From: Paenibacillus sp. HWE-109
GTDB taxonomy: Bacteria > Bacillota > Bacilli > Paenibacillales > NBRC-103111
Assembly: GCF_022163125.1 (NCBI RefSeq)
Contig: NZ_CP091881.1
Span: 5,952,001-6,016,000, forward strand
Reading direction: 5' to 3'
DNA length: 64,000 nt
Under the pieces are notes generated by a model. It made no database searches and was not told the DNA's origin. It was given only the letters and a program-made list of their open reading frames with translations. How positions within the stretch are numbered: the stretch's first letter is position 1; every line of letters begins with the position of its first letter. A program made the position numbers and the translations under genes. Of the stretch, positions 42,601 to 51,635 are shown one piece after another.

Positions 42601-43716
42601 GATATCTCCATAATCCGGATGCCCGGAATCATGGCCTTCAGAACCGTAGCCTTTGAGCAGGACCATTTGACCGAGGCCATCTGTCGCATTGTACACTTTC
42701 TTCGTCTCATCGAGCGTCTTCGTGAATGGGTTCGTTGCTTGACTGGCGAAGTTCATCGGAATACGCTGAACTACCAGATCCGGCACCTTGTCAGCCCCAA
42801 CCGGATTGTTCATAATGCTGCGATACGCAATCGCGCCATCCTGCCAATCGACTTGGCTGTCCGCATTGGCGTCGCCGGTAATGACGACCTTAGCGCTCGG
42901 CAGCGGGTCCGTCGTCGTCATGCCATTCGCGCGGTAAATCCAGGCGCCACTCCATAGTCCCGTACGCGAGTAGCCTGTTTTGGCTACAGTCTGCTCTTTC
43001 ACACGTCCGTTATTGTCCGAACTTTCATAAACGGAATTCGTCCACAGCCCGCCAGCAAGCTGATTCGTATTGACGAAGCCATACATGTAATCGACCGATG
43101 CAGCGTCCGCAGATGGCGTGCCGGTTACCGACTTGATCGTATCCCCTGTGCCCGTGACAGCCGTATACATCTTGTTGCCGGCGAAAGTTGCGCCACTTTG
43201 GGTACTTCTAACCGAGAGCAAATTATGATTGCGAATTTCCAAAGTATTCACTTTGGTCGTGCCATTCTCCGCAATATTCGTCACATCGAAAAGCAAAGTA
43301 TTGCCAGCCACTTTCATTTGAGCCGTAAGAACAATATTCAGCGAAGCGACTGTAAGCGTATACAAAGCAGTGTCTGCTGAAGGGGAAGAAAAGGAAACCG
43401 TTGGCGTGTACGCTGTGCCATTGATGTAAATCTGATTCAACGTGTCCTCCGACCCATAGAGAACAGCTCCATTAGCCAACCACGTGTATTGACTTACCTT
43501 GGGGAACGTTGTGTCCACCTCCACACTAAGCACCGATGAGGTAATCGATTGCGAGGCTGCGCTTGCCGTGCCGTACATTACTTTGGCAAGGGGGGCAATC
43601 CCAGCAGATCCAACCTGCAGCGCCATCAGCGCAGACAGGGCCAAACTCATTTTCCAGATTAAACGACCTTTTCGACCTTTTCGACCTTTTCGACCTTTTC
43701 GACCTTTTTGATTCAT
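39700..43716 (-). CDS. secreted GH101 endo-alpha-N-acetylgalactosaminidase
   Basis: About 1338 residues. Family members release the Gal-beta-1,3-GalNAc disaccharide from Ser/Thr of O-glycoproteins. A signal peptide follows an unusual (KGR)5 stretch. The catalytic barrel shows GYIYIDVWQSNGWDSR with Asp464 as likely nucleophile and ATEFPSDHEY with Glu490 as likely acid/base, by analogy with the pneumococcal enzyme. After it come carbohydrate-binding modules, an F5/8-C (CBM32) domain (NVLDGNMSTFWHTKWD) and a C-terminal LamG-like domain (GVYTFKVTPQNANGRFQAVF). ATG 43716 follows GGGAGG. It is the last gene downstream of a YesMN pair and sugar ABC importer, suggesting use of O-glycans as food. No cell-wall anchor is seen. 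Confidence 0.9.
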   Translation of the reverse strand: MNQKGRKGRKGRKGRKGRLIWKMSLALSALMALQVGSAGIAPLAKVMYGTASAASQSITSSVLSVEVDTTFPKVSQYTWLANGAVLYGSEDTLNQIYINGTAYTPTVSFSSPSADTALYTLTVASLNIVLTAQMKVAGNTLLFDVTNIAENGTTKVNTLEIRNHNLLSVRSTQSGATFAGNKMYTAVTGTGDTIKSVTGTPSADAASVDYMYGFVNTNQLAGGLWTNSVYESSDNNGRVKEQTVAKTGYSRTGLWSGAWIYRANGMTTTDPLPSAKVVITGDANADSQVDWQDGAIAYRSIMNNPVGADKVPDLVVQRIPMNFASQATNPFTKTLDETKKVYNATDGLGQMVLLKGYGSEGHDSGHPDYGDIGQRQGGATDLNTLVNAGSAYNALYGVHINATESYPEAQAFNETLVNKNSAGWDWLDASYYINKRYDSTSGSRLARLQQLKNQVPNLGYIYIDVWQSNGWDSRQAAREVNSLGWPLATEFPSDHEYNSIWNHWAVDYNYGGSDTKGFNSQIARFIRNHQKDTWIARDPLLGGTELSAYEGWQGKTNFDTMINMTFATDLPTKYLQHFKILKWTTNTINLENNVSVSNAGGTRVITKDGRTILNGGAYLLPWNPATEDKLYHWNGAAGSTTWTLPASWAGLSTVKLYQLSDQGRAFVSDLAVSSNQITIPASANKAYVIYKGAASANAAVNYGEGAGIADPGFNNGNLTAWTVAGSGASVVRNTNGQYELQVGSSTGATTVSQTLTGLTQGTYYASVYVATGGSRKAYLGVSNYGGADVSTYADSSLWKNYIAADSKHDTMMQRMYVWFDVPAGATTATLYLKTDAGTSTATFDDVRLEKITRTANPNNDYFVQDFENVPDGWYPFVKGAAGGVNDPRTHLMKLHAPFSQKGWNGKAIDDVLSGNWSLMAHKESSGLLYQTIPQILRFAPGTTYTVTFSYENQAAGDYAFLVGDGTSIVSTTSLGTVTTPTTFSKVFTAGASGNSWIGIQKVTSNDTDFIMDNLKVTVGGTVPVDPTVIPQSQMTAAATSQETVNASNAAANVLDGNMSTFWHTKWDLSNPLPQSITLNLGGSYTVNQLKLLPRQDGGANGNITGYKVYTSTNGTTFTQAATGTWANDASEKSAAFTATTATYVRLEATAGTGGWASAAEINVYKASGSGSAYTQDFNSGITGWNRVVGTGTVGALSGGLNINANSSSTVAIDSNSPAKSDGVYTFKVTPQNANGRFQAVFRYTGTSAWAAVGYDLGTSWAWSNGEGQYGNFTGPALASGTTYLIKLQFTGSTVTVWVDGTQIYTGIVANLPTSAGQIGFRSWNSGNMLFDDVSYSDN
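43664..43708. repeat. 9-bp tandem repeat, five copies, in the GH101 signal peptide
   Basis: CGACCTTTT repeated five times without change, coding (KGR)5 on the minus strand. Copy-number change would be in frame and alter only the positive charge before the signal peptide core. Confidence 0.95.
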
Positions 43717-43840
43717 TAATTCATCCTCCCTTTCAATTATGATCGACTTCCCCCTTACTATATCACTGATTTTATGGACAAATAATTGATACATTTTGTT
43801 ATTCCTTGATGTTTTTTGACCGATTTATCGGTGCCAACAC

Positions 43841-45493
43841 CTACTCTTTTTTCAAACTCTCCCTGTAGGCCTTAGGACTATGTCCCGTCATTTTTTTGAA
43901 AATGCGGCTGAAATGCTCAGGATTGAGATACCCGATCTGTTCGGAAATATCCGAGATTCGACTCCCCATCTCCAGCAGTCGTTTCGCTTCATCAATTCGC
44001 AGCTTCGTCAAATAGTGGATGAAATTACAGCCCACTTCTTTCACAAACTGCTTGCTCAAATAACTCTCGCTTACGCCCACCATCTCGCTGATCAGCGACT
44101 GGTTGACCTCCTCGCGATAATGCATGTCGAGAAACTTCTTGGCACTGGCAATTGGCGTACTGAAACGAACTGCATGAACATCGAGATTGCCGTGAATAAC
44201 CTTGTGAGCCCGCATAAGAAGCTGACTGACATAATGAAGTGTTTCATCCAGCGTCTCCAGCTGTTTGATAGCCTCGAATGGATTTAGCTGCGTGGGCTGC
44301 ACTTCTTCGATGCGAATGCCTTTGGCATACAGAATCGCCCCCAATTCCCACAGCACATCTCCAAAGTAAGACCTCAGCTTCTCAGGAAGCTCCTGCCTCG
44401 CACCCTGCAATCGCTTCGTTAATTGCTCATACACATGCAGCCACTGACTTCCGTCTGCCTGCCTCAAAGCTGGCAGCAATGCCAGCCTGTCAGCCTTCAA
44501 ATCCTCCCACAATGCTTGATGCCTGGCATCCTTCAAACCAGACGCAGCGGTCATCGCAGACTCCCGATAAAAGAGCTTGCCCAAGCCTTCATAATAACTC
44601 CGCCCAGCCAACTGACGGGCCTGAGCAAACAAGCGGCTCCACTGTAGGAAACCACTGGCCAGATCGCTAATGCCCACCGAAACAGAGGCATTCACATATT
44701 GCAGCAAGCGCGTCTGAATCATCGTCAGCGCGCTGTGAATTTTGGCCCGTATTGCTGATTCGCTGCGTTCTTGCGGGAACACGCACATCAGCACATACTC
44801 ACCGGCCTCCCTGCGAACGATTTCATGGGAAATCGCCAATTCCTGAAGCACCGTTTGCATCGTTTGCTGGATAAAACCATGAGTCTTGGTCGTATCGCTT
44901 CCTCTTGCCGTCTGAATGACAATTGCCATCTCATTCGTTTCCTGTGCCAACTCGCTGCCGGAAGCGGCCAAGTGTTCGAATGCCTCCGCCTTCTTCTCCT
45001 GATGCGGATCAAGCAGTTTTTGCAATAAAGCATCCTTATCTGGAAAAGACAAAGCGTGCAGGCCTGTATCCCCCATGATTTCGCTCGACGGCTCCCCGCC
45101 CAATTGCTCTAATCCCTTAACTGCCTTGGCGATAACGGGTGCGATATGCTCTTCATCCATATCCACTTTGACGATGTAATCGAGCGCTCCCAAGAGGAAA
45201 GCTTCCCTCACATAACTGTAATCGCTATAGGCGCTCAGTATAATTGGCATTGGCCGCTTCATCAGAGAGGTTGGGTCAATCACCGCTTTCAGAAGCTCAA
45301 TGCCGTTCATTCGGGGCATCTGGATATCTACGAGGAGCAGATCGATGTCGCCATGCTGCTTCAGCAGCGCGAACGCTTCGACACCGTCACCCGCTTCACA
45401 GACAATTTCGATATGGAAAGCTTGCCAATCAATTAAATGATGCAAGGCTAAGCGAACTAACGGTTCATCATCGACAATCATCATCTTGTACAC
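43841..45493 (-). CDS. YesN-type response regulator with AraC DNA-binding domain
   Basis: About 550 residues. Receiver domain at the N-terminus (MMIVDDEPLVRLALHHLIDW, phospho-acceptor Asp in LLLVDIQMPRMNG). A long linker domain follows and the C-terminal 100 residues are an AraC pair of helix-turn-helix motifs (VNQSLISEMVGVSESYLSKQ, RISDISEQIGYLNPEHFSRI). GTG 45493 follows AGGGGG; an ATG 15 bases upstream overlaps that site. It should be the partner of the histidine kinase at 48774 and activate the ABC importer and GH101 genes. Confidence 0.9.
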   Translation of the reverse strand: MYKMMIVDDEPLVRLALHHLIDWQAFHIEIVCEAGDGVEAFALLKQHGDIDLLLVDIQMPRMNGIELLKAVIDPTSLMKRPMPIILSAYSDYSYVREAFLLGALDYIVKVDMDEEHIAPVIAKAVKGLEQLGGEPSSEIMGDTGLHALSFPDKDALLQKLLDPHQEKKAEAFEHLAASGSELAQETNEMAIVIQTARGSDTTKTHGFIQQTMQTVLQELAISHEIVRREAGEYVLMCVFPQERSESAIRAKIHSALTMIQTRLLQYVNASVSVGISDLASGFLQWSRLFAQARQLAGRSYYEGLGKLFYRESAMTAASGLKDARHQALWEDLKADRLALLPALRQADGSQWLHVYEQLTKRLQGARQELPEKLRSYFGDVLWELGAILYAKGIRIEEVQPTQLNPFEAIKQLETLDETLHYVSQLLMRAHKVIHGNLDVHAVRFSTPIASAKKFLDMHYREEVNQSLISEMVGVSESYLSKQFVKEVGCNFIHYLTKLRIDEAKRLLEMGSRISDISEQIGYLNPEHFSRIFKKMTGHSPKAYRESLKKE

Positions 45494-45539
45494 GGAAGTC
45501 CCCCTCATACAGAAGTTCGTCTGTCTAATTGCCTGACGG

Positions 45540-46391
45540 CTACCCTTTCACGGCGCCATCCATTAATCCTTTGAAGATGAATCTTTGAAACACGATATAG
45601 AACAGCACACTAGGCAGCAGGACAAGAATAATTCCCGCACAGAGCGCTACGAGATCGGACGTTCTCTCACCGACAAAAGCCATCAAAGCCGTCGGCAATG
45701 TCGCCAATTCCTTCTTGGGCATATATAAATTTTGCAAATAAATATCATTCATGATCGTCACGCTTTTGAGAATGCCAAGTGTTGCCGTTGCTGGCAGCAG
45801 CAGCGGGAAAATAATCGACCAAAACACACGGAAGTACGAAGCCCCATCCATCATTGCGCTTTCATCGAGCTGAGCCGATATCTTTTCGAGAAATTGAATG
45901 TAAATATAGATTTGCATAATATCCGTACCTACATAGATAATTAGCGGAGCCCCCAGCGTATTGTATAGATGCATAGAGTGAATAAGCTGAAAACGGGCAA
46001 TTTCCGTTGTGTAGGTCGGGATAATCATCGAAACGAGAAACAGCAGGAGAATGACCTTTTTAAATTTAAAATCAAATCGATTGAGCACAAATGCCGTCAT
46101 CGTGCCGAGCAAGGCATTCCCCGCCATACTTACGACCACCATGATAAACGTATTGCGCAAACCGAGCAGAATGTGACCTTCATGAAAAGCTTTGACATAA
46201 TTCTCGAAATGCAAGAAATTGCTTGGCAATGAAAATGGCGAGGTGGCTCCCAGCTCTGCATTCGTCTTGAACGAACCGAAAACAACGAGAAGAATCGGAA
46301 TAAACACGATCAAGCACATCGTAATAAAGAGTATATAGTAGAGCACGTTACTGAGCAATTGACGTTTACTTGCCGCAAGTGAAGTTTCCAT
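45540..46391 (-). CDS. sugar ABC transporter permease (MalG type)
   Basis: 283 residues with six membrane segments. The EAA loop lies in LDESAMMDGASYFRVFWSII. It overlaps the stop of the MalF-type permease by one base (TAATG). With that protein and the binding protein at 47350 it forms a carbohydrate importer; the ATPase must be shared from elsewhere, as usual in this family. Confidence 0.92.
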   Translation of the reverse strand: METSLAASKRQLLSNVLYYILFITMCLIVFIPILLVVFGSFKTNAELGATSPFSLPSNFLHFENYVKAFHEGHILLGLRNTFIMVVVSMAGNALLGTMTAFVLNRFDFKFKKVILLLFLVSMIIPTYTTEIARFQLIHSMHLYNTLGAPLIIYVGTDIMQIYIYIQFLEKISAQLDESAMMDGASYFRVFWSIIFPLLLPATATLGILKSVTIMNDIYLQNLYMPKKELATLPTALMAFVGERTSDLVALCAGIILVLLPSVLFYIVFQRFIFKGLMDGAVKG

Positions 46392-47272
46392 TATGACTCG
46401 CTCCGATCTTTAATGATCCAATTTTGCAAAGATGAGAATCCGATGATCAGGATCAGAAGACTAACCGCCATCGCTGAAGCGAGACCGTAATTGTTGTAGG
46501 TAAATGCAGTTTGCAGGGAAAATAAACCAAACGTTGAGCTCGCCGTTCCTGGCCCGCCGCCTGTCATGACATAAGGAATATCATACTGCAGCAGTGCGCC
46601 TGAGATGTTCAGGAACAGAATAATTTCCATCACGCGACGAATGCCTGGCAGTGTAATGTGGCGCAGCTGCGTCCAGAAACCAGCCCCATCCATCTTGGCT
46701 GCTTCATATAGGTCCGTCGGAATCGACTGCAAGCCGGCCAGCATGAGAATAATATGAACACCGCTAAACCGCCATACCGATACGGCGACCAGCGAATAAT
46801 TGACAACGTTCAAGTTGCTTAACCAACCAGTGATGAGCGACTCCAGCCCCACTGCTTTGAGCAGCTCATTAAGCGGCCCATTGACCGGATTATAAATGTA
46901 GCTAAACATATAGGCGACAGCAATACCGTTAATGATATAAGGCATAAGCACCGTAAAGCGAAAAAACGAGCTTCCACGAATGGTGCGGTTGAGCAGCACC
47001 GCCGTCATCAATTCCACAGGAATGAAGAGGAGATGGATGACAAAATAAATCCCATTGTTGCCGATCGCTTTCCAAGCATCGGGAAAATCAAAGATTAGCT
47101 TGCTGTAGTTATCCCAACCTATATATTTCAAGCTCTCACTGTATCCATCCCAATTCGTAAAGCTGTACCGAAACAGTTGAAACGTCGGATAGATCAGGAA
47201 TAAGAGCATGAGCGCTACAGGAACAAATAAGAATGACCCTATAATAATTTTCTTCTGCAAGGTGTAACTCAT
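46391..47272 (-). CDS. sugar ABC transporter permease (MalF type)
   Basis: About 293 residues with six membrane segments and the EAA loop in PTDLYEAAKMDGAGFWTQLRHI (key EAAKMDGAG). The end carries SLLILIIGFSSLQNWI. ATG 47272 follows AGGAGTG; an ATG at 47305 has no ribosome site. Belongs to the CUT1 importer with the MalG-type permease and the binding lipoprotein. Confidence 0.92.
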   Translation of the reverse strand: MSYTLQKKIIIGSFLFVPVALMLLFLIYPTFQLFRYSFTNWDGYSESLKYIGWDNYSKLIFDFPDAWKAIGNNGIYFVIHLLFIPVELMTAVLLNRTIRGSSFFRFTVLMPYIINGIAVAYMFSYIYNPVNGPLNELLKAVGLESLITGWLSNLNVVNYSLVAVSVWRFSGVHIILMLAGLQSIPTDLYEAAKMDGAGFWTQLRHITLPGIRRVMEIILFLNISGALLQYDIPYVMTGGGPGTASSTFGLFSLQTAFTYNNYGLASAMAVSLLILIIGFSSLQNWIIKDRSES

Positions 47273-47349
47273 TTCACTCACTCCTAAACTCTCTATTGAT
47301 GACAAAAGGGTACTATTCCGTCTTGCTCAAATAGTACCCTCTATGGTCC

Positions 47350-48669
47350 TTACTTCGCTGCGGAATCGATCGCTTTCTTCCACTTATCGTTTAATTCTTT
47401 CTCAACTCCATCAAGCGGTTTGCCTGCAAAGATGCTTTGTGCCGCTTTTTTCGGATCGAATTGCGCTGCTGCGCTTACTTTCGCATATGTTTCATCCGTT
47501 CCATAGTAAATGAATGGTTTGTACGGATTCGTCGTCGTCCATTTATTGAAAAATGGCAGCTCTGCTGTCACACCGTTCACTGTAGAGAACTGTTGTAATT
47601 TATTAATAAAAGGCGTATACACGTCTTTGCTGAACATCCACTCATAGAATGCTTTCGCTTCTTCCACGTTCTTGGAATTCTTGTTGATGCCGACATTCAT
47701 GTCGGACATCATGATCGATTGTACATCCGCGCTTTTCGCGTCGTTGAATGGCAACGGGAATACGCCCAAATCATCGTCCGCTTTCACTTTTTCCATGTAG
47801 GAAGCATAATACCATTGACCTAAGGCGATCATCGCGGATTGCTTGGCTTCAAACGATTGCGTCGATTGGTCGAAAGAGACAGAAAGAGCGTCTGGACCTG
47901 CATACTTCTTATCTGCGATTTCCTTGATGACTTTGCCAATTTTATCAAATGTGCTGCCGGCAGCGAATGGCGCCGGATTCTTGGCTAGATTAGCCAAATA
48001 CTGCTCATCACCGGATAAGATATGCGGACCAAATTCCATTAGCGGATAGAAGGTCCAATCATCCTTGCCGCCGATCGCGAGCGGTGTGTATTTACTGCTT
48101 GCTTTGACCTTTTCTAAGACCGCCATGAATTCTGGAAACGTTTTCGGAACTTCGATGCCTAATTCCTTGAACATACTTGGATGATAGTACACGAATTCCG
48201 AGAAGGAAACGAGCGGCACACCTAGTACTTTGCCATCCACTTTAGTCGGATACTTGTTGTTCTTCACCGCATTCAAATCATCCAAAGGCAGCAAAGCTTG
48301 CTTGTAAATTTGGAAGTGTACCGGCTTTAAATACATCAGATCCGGCAAATCGTTAGCCGCTAATCTAACTTTCAGGTATTGCCCTCCATTGTCAGGCACT
48401 TTCTCCACTTCAACGGAGACGTTAGGTTTCACCTTCGTGTACTCTTTGACCTTCTCCGTCCAGAACTCCAAATCCGCCTTGGTGTCCCACATTGCCAGCT
48501 TCAGCTTCACAGGTTCTGCCGGCTTCACTGTTTGTGCGGCTTTCGTAGCATCGGGAGCTGCGCTCGCCGGCGTTGATGTCGCTGTCTGTTTATCGCCGCA
48601 ACCTGTCAATGCCGTCATCGCTACGACCCCAATCAAAGCCAATGAACTTACCCATTTTCGTTTACGCAT
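47350..48669 (-). CDS. sugar-binding lipoprotein of a CUT1 ABC importer
   Basis: About 439 residues. The lipobox ALTGC anchors it to the outer face of the membrane. VKLKLAMWDTKADLEFWTEK and MIALGQWYYASYM are typical of family 1 extracellular binding proteins. ATG 48669 has GGAGGGTC before it. Lies between histidine kinase and permeases. By association with GH101 the ligand may be galacto-N-biose or related disaccharides; this is inference. Confidence 0.9.
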   Translation of the reverse strand: MRKRKWVSSLALIGVVAMTALTGCGDKQTATSTPASAAPDATKAAQTVKPAEPVKLKLAMWDTKADLEFWTEKVKEYTKVKPNVSVEVEKVPDNGGQYLKVRLAANDLPDLMYLKPVHFQIYKQALLPLDDLNAVKNNKYPTKVDGKVLGVPLVSFSEFVYYHPSMFKELGIEVPKTFPEFMAVLEKVKASSKYTPLAIGGKDDWTFYPLMEFGPHILSGDEQYLANLAKNPAPFAAGSTFDKIGKVIKEIADKKYAGPDALSVSFDQSTQSFEAKQSAMIALGQWYYASYMEKVKADDDLGVFPLPFNDAKSADVQSIMMSDMNVGINKNSKNVEEAKAFYEWMFSKDVYTPFINKLQQFSTVNGVTAELPFFNKWTTTNPYKPFIYYGTDETYAKVSAAAQFDPKKAAQSIFAGKPLDGVEKELNDKWKKAIDSAAK

Positions 48670-48773
48670 CGCTTGACCCTCCACGTGTTACAAGATTAGG
48701 TTGTTTGTACCTTGGATTAATCATAATCGATGAATAGCGGCAGCCGAATGATCGATTTTGCCCAATCCTTGAT

Positions 48774-50570
48774 CTATTTTGAACTAAAATCAAACGCTTC
48801 TTCCTGACTGCGAATAACGGGAACGACGATTTCCACCCTTGTCCCAGTCGGCTCCAGACGTTCGATGGTCACTCCATATTCCGCTCCATAGTGCAGAACA
48901 ATCCGTTGATGAACATTCAGAATCCCCATACCGCTGAACGTATAATCTTGATCCGAGGACGCAAGCTTCTCGATCTGTTCATCCGAAATCCCCATGCCAT
49001 TGTCGGCGATAACGATCCGAAGACGCTCTCCCAGCTTGTGAATTTCGATCGTAATCATCCCATTCGTTTCTTTGCTTACCAAGCCGTGGGTAATCGCATT
49101 CTCCAGAATCGGCTGAAGCAGCAGCTTCAAAATGTAGAAGGACGTCGCGGCTGGATCGACAACCCACTGCACTTCGAATTTATTGCCGTAACGCGTCTCC
49201 ATGATGAAAATATACTGCTTCAAATTCTCAATTTCATCGGCAAGCAAGGTTAAGCTTCCCCCACGATTGAAAGACGAAGACACGAGGCGAATAAGCGCCT
49301 GCGTCATATTGCGGATATTGTCCACGCCGCTGATGATCGCCATAAGCTTGATTGAATTCAGCGTATTAATGAGAAAATGAGGATTAATCTGCGACTGCAT
49401 AGCAGCAAATTCCGCCTTCTGCTTCGCTTTCTCCTGCAGCTCCGTTTCTCTAATCAGCAGCTTGATTTGATCCATCATATGATTGAACGTACGTCCGAGG
49501 GTCACTGTTTCCGCACTGCCGGACGCCTCGATCTTCGTATTGAGATTGCCGTCCATAACACGGGACATCTTCACCACTAACACATGGATTGGCTTCATTA
49601 ACTTGTGCAGCAGATAAAAGGAAATGAACAAAAATACAATGATGACAACAGCCGTTGCGAATAGAATCAGTTGATAAATACTGCGATAATTGGCCGTCAA
49701 CTCACTATATGGGATCTTGTAGACCACTTTCCAGTCGGCAATACCAACCGTCGCATAAGTGACCAGCATCTTCTCTCCGCGAATTGTCGCGACGAAGTTC
49801 CCTTCACGCTGCGCACTAATCCGGCTCATCAGTGAGGCATCTAGTTCCTGCTCGTCCGGAGGAATATTATAGCTCGAAGCGATCACATCGCCTTCAGCGG
49901 TGAGAATACGAAAAGCGGATGAGCCGCTGATCGGATTTTGCCACAGCATTTTTTCGAAATAGTCACGACTGAATACAAAATAGATGAAATCGATATCATG
50001 CAGCATTTGATAATAACTTGGTCTAATCGTCGTCACAATGCTGGCAGCATCCGGTGAACCATACAGCACACCCATTTGCTTGCCTATGAAATGCACATGG
50101 TCCTGCTCGGTAATCGTAGCGGGGTACCAGTCCATTTTGCGCAGCGTCAAATCGCTGATTGCCAAATCCTTCAAATACGAATAGCTGCCTCCGCCCTTGA
50201 AGAAGAAGTTGATCGACTGCACCCTCCCAGACATGGATGAGCTGTATTTACCAAGCGCCTTCGAAAGGTCATTATAATAAGGCTGACGTTCATTCGAGCT
50301 GGATTCGTGCAGCAAAGTCGCCGTTTCCAGCACCTCGGTGTCCATGCCAACAGCCGCCGAAAAGGTGACGACATTATTGATCTCCTGCTCAATCGAATAT
50401 TTAACGGCGTGCAGCGTCTGCAGCGTTCGATCCGTCGTCTGCTGAATGAGATCTCGCTTGTAGACTTGCAGAATCATCGTAGAGATAGTGAGAATCGGCA
50501 GCACCACCATCGTAAACAATAAAATATATAACGTCGTCGACGTTCTCCATGGCTTTTTAAATAGCTTCAT
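48774..50570 (-). CDS. YesM-type sensor histidine kinase
   Basis: 598 residues. Two membrane segments (about 12-35 and 290-315) flank a Cache-like extracellular sensor. A HAMP domain (LMKPIHVLVVKMSRVMDGNL) follows, then the His_kinase motif INPHFLINTLNSIKLMA with the phospho-His, and an ATPase domain with NAITHGLVSK and DNGMGISDEQ. GGGGAGG precedes ATG 50570. First gene of the GH101 locus. Confidence 0.93.
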   Translation of the reverse strand: MKLFKKPWRTSTTLYILLFTMVVLPILTISTMILQVYKRDLIQQTTDRTLQTLHAVKYSIEQEINNVVTFSAAVGMDTEVLETATLLHESSSNERQPYYNDLSKALGKYSSSMSGRVQSINFFFKGGGSYSYLKDLAISDLTLRKMDWYPATITEQDHVHFIGKQMGVLYGSPDAASIVTTIRPSYYQMLHDIDFIYFVFSRDYFEKMLWQNPISGSSAFRILTAEGDVIASSYNIPPDEQELDASLMSRISAQREGNFVATIRGEKMLVTYATVGIADWKVVYKIPYSELTANYRSIYQLILFATAVVIIVFLFISFYLLHKLMKPIHVLVVKMSRVMDGNLNTKIEASGSAETVTLGRTFNHMMDQIKLLIRETELQEKAKQKAEFAAMQSQINPHFLINTLNSIKLMAIISGVDNIRNMTQALIRLVSSSFNRGGSLTLLADEIENLKQYIFIMETRYGNKFEVQWVVDPAATSFYILKLLLQPILENAITHGLVSKETNGMITIEIHKLGERLRIVIADNGMGISDEQIEKLASSDQDYTFSGMGILNVHQRIVLHYGAEYGVTIERLEPTGTRVEIVVPVIRSQEEAFDFSSK

Positions 50571-50735
50571 ACGCGCGACCTCCCCATAATTGAAATAATC
50601 ATAGCATAAGTCGGAACTCTACTAACCTATGAAAATGTAATGAAACTTTCACACTGTATTTTCATAGAATCGTTTATAATAGTTGGATGCTAAGCAAAGG
50701 GCAGCTCTTATTCTCACTAAAAAAGGAATGATCAT

Positions 50736-51257
50736 ATGGTATCAACAAGTCCTGAATACTGGATTTCCAAACTTGAATTAATCGCTCATCCCGAAGGCGG
50801 TTATTATAAAAGATCGTATCAAGCCGAGGAAACCGTTACTGACAAGGAATTATCTGTTCAATTTGATGGTCAACGCTTGCTGTATACAAGCATTTATTTC
50901 CTCTTGCAGTCCCATGATGTTTCGCACTTTCACCGCTTGAAATCCGATGAATTATGGTACTTTCATGCTGGAAGCCCATTGACCATTCACGTGATCCACG
51001 AAAATGGCAGCTATGAGGAAGTCAAGCTGGGCATGAATTTGGACAAAGGGGAATCGCTGCAATATTTGGTTCCCAAGAATTCCATCTTTGGTTCCTCTGT
51101 TATGGAAAAGGACACGTTCTCCCTGGTTGGCTGTATGGTTGCTCCTGGATTTGATTTTCAAGATTTTGAGTTGTTCACGCAAGATGAGCTTTTGGCGCAG
51201 TATCCTCAGCACCAGGAGATTATTAAACGATTAGCTTACGAGCTGATTCCAGTTTAA
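50736..51257 (+). CDS. cupin protein of the DUF985 family
   Basis: 173 residues, a complete DUF985 cupin: LIAHPEGGYYKRSYQA at the N-terminus, SHFHRLKSDELWYFHAGSPL in the core (His and Glu that could hold a metal) and LVGCMVAPGFDFQDFELFT near the end. AAAAGGA precedes ATG 50736; a TATAAT-like box lies at about 50676. Function unknown, possibly sugar epimerase-like. It is divergent from the histidine kinase and not part of either sugar locus. Confidence 0.88.
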   Translation: MVSTSPEYWISKLELIAHPEGGYYKRSYQAEETVTDKELSVQFDGQRLLYTSIYFLLQSHDVSHFHRLKSDELWYFHAGSPLTIHVIHENGSYEEVKLGMNLDKGESLQYLVPKNSIFGSSVMEKDTFSLVGCMVAPGFDFQDFELFTQDELLAQYPQHQEIIKRLAYELIPV

Positions 51258-51304
51258 CTCAGGAAGCAGGAATAAACGGCTTCGCCGATGGCGACAAATC
51301 CGAT

Positions 51305-51490
51305 TAAGGGAACTCAGGTTCGCTATTTAGGCAAAAAGCGGGGATGCTAGCGTATTAGCGGAACTACAGGGCCTTATTTCCGCTAAAAGCGCTGAATTTC
51401 CCCCAAAACAGCAAAATAGCAGACTGTAGTTCCCTCAACCTCGCAATAATGACGCTTTTTGCTAGAATAGCGGACTGTAGTTCCCTTAAA
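51305..51490. repeat. cluster of GGGAACTACAGT-type intergenic repeats
   Basis: About four degenerate units, two in each orientation. On the minus strand GGGAACTACAGTCCGCTATT and GGGAACTACAGTCTGCTATT are about 52 bp apart; inverted copies (CTGTAGTTCCGCTA, CTGAGTTCCCTTA) follow. A minus-strand frame of 93 codons here has an Ala/Arg/Leu repeat composition and is not a gene. This fills most of the 378-base gap between the cupin gene and the next regulator. Confidence 0.75.
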
Positions 51491-51591
51491 ATTGCTGCAA
51501 CGGCACATTTCGCCAATTCTGCGGCTTGACGTCCCCTTTTCTCCGCACTGGCAGTTGGAGTAACTCCGCGTTCACTCCAAATTCTCATAAA

Positions 51592-51634
51592 AAAAGCCTG
51601 AGGTTCCATGTGTTGCATGGGATCCCAGGCTTTT
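51592..51634 (-). terminator. terminator of the second YesMN operon
   Basis: AAAAGCCTG pairs with CAGGCTTTT, with an inner CCATG/CATGG stem, followed on the minus strand by seven T. It starts right after the response regulator stop. Confidence 0.85.
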
Positions 51635-51635
51635 A

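Noticed and set aside
43664..43708. Short direct repeats considered as a CRISPR array
   Set aside because: The units are contiguous 9-mers without spacers and lie inside a coding sequence.
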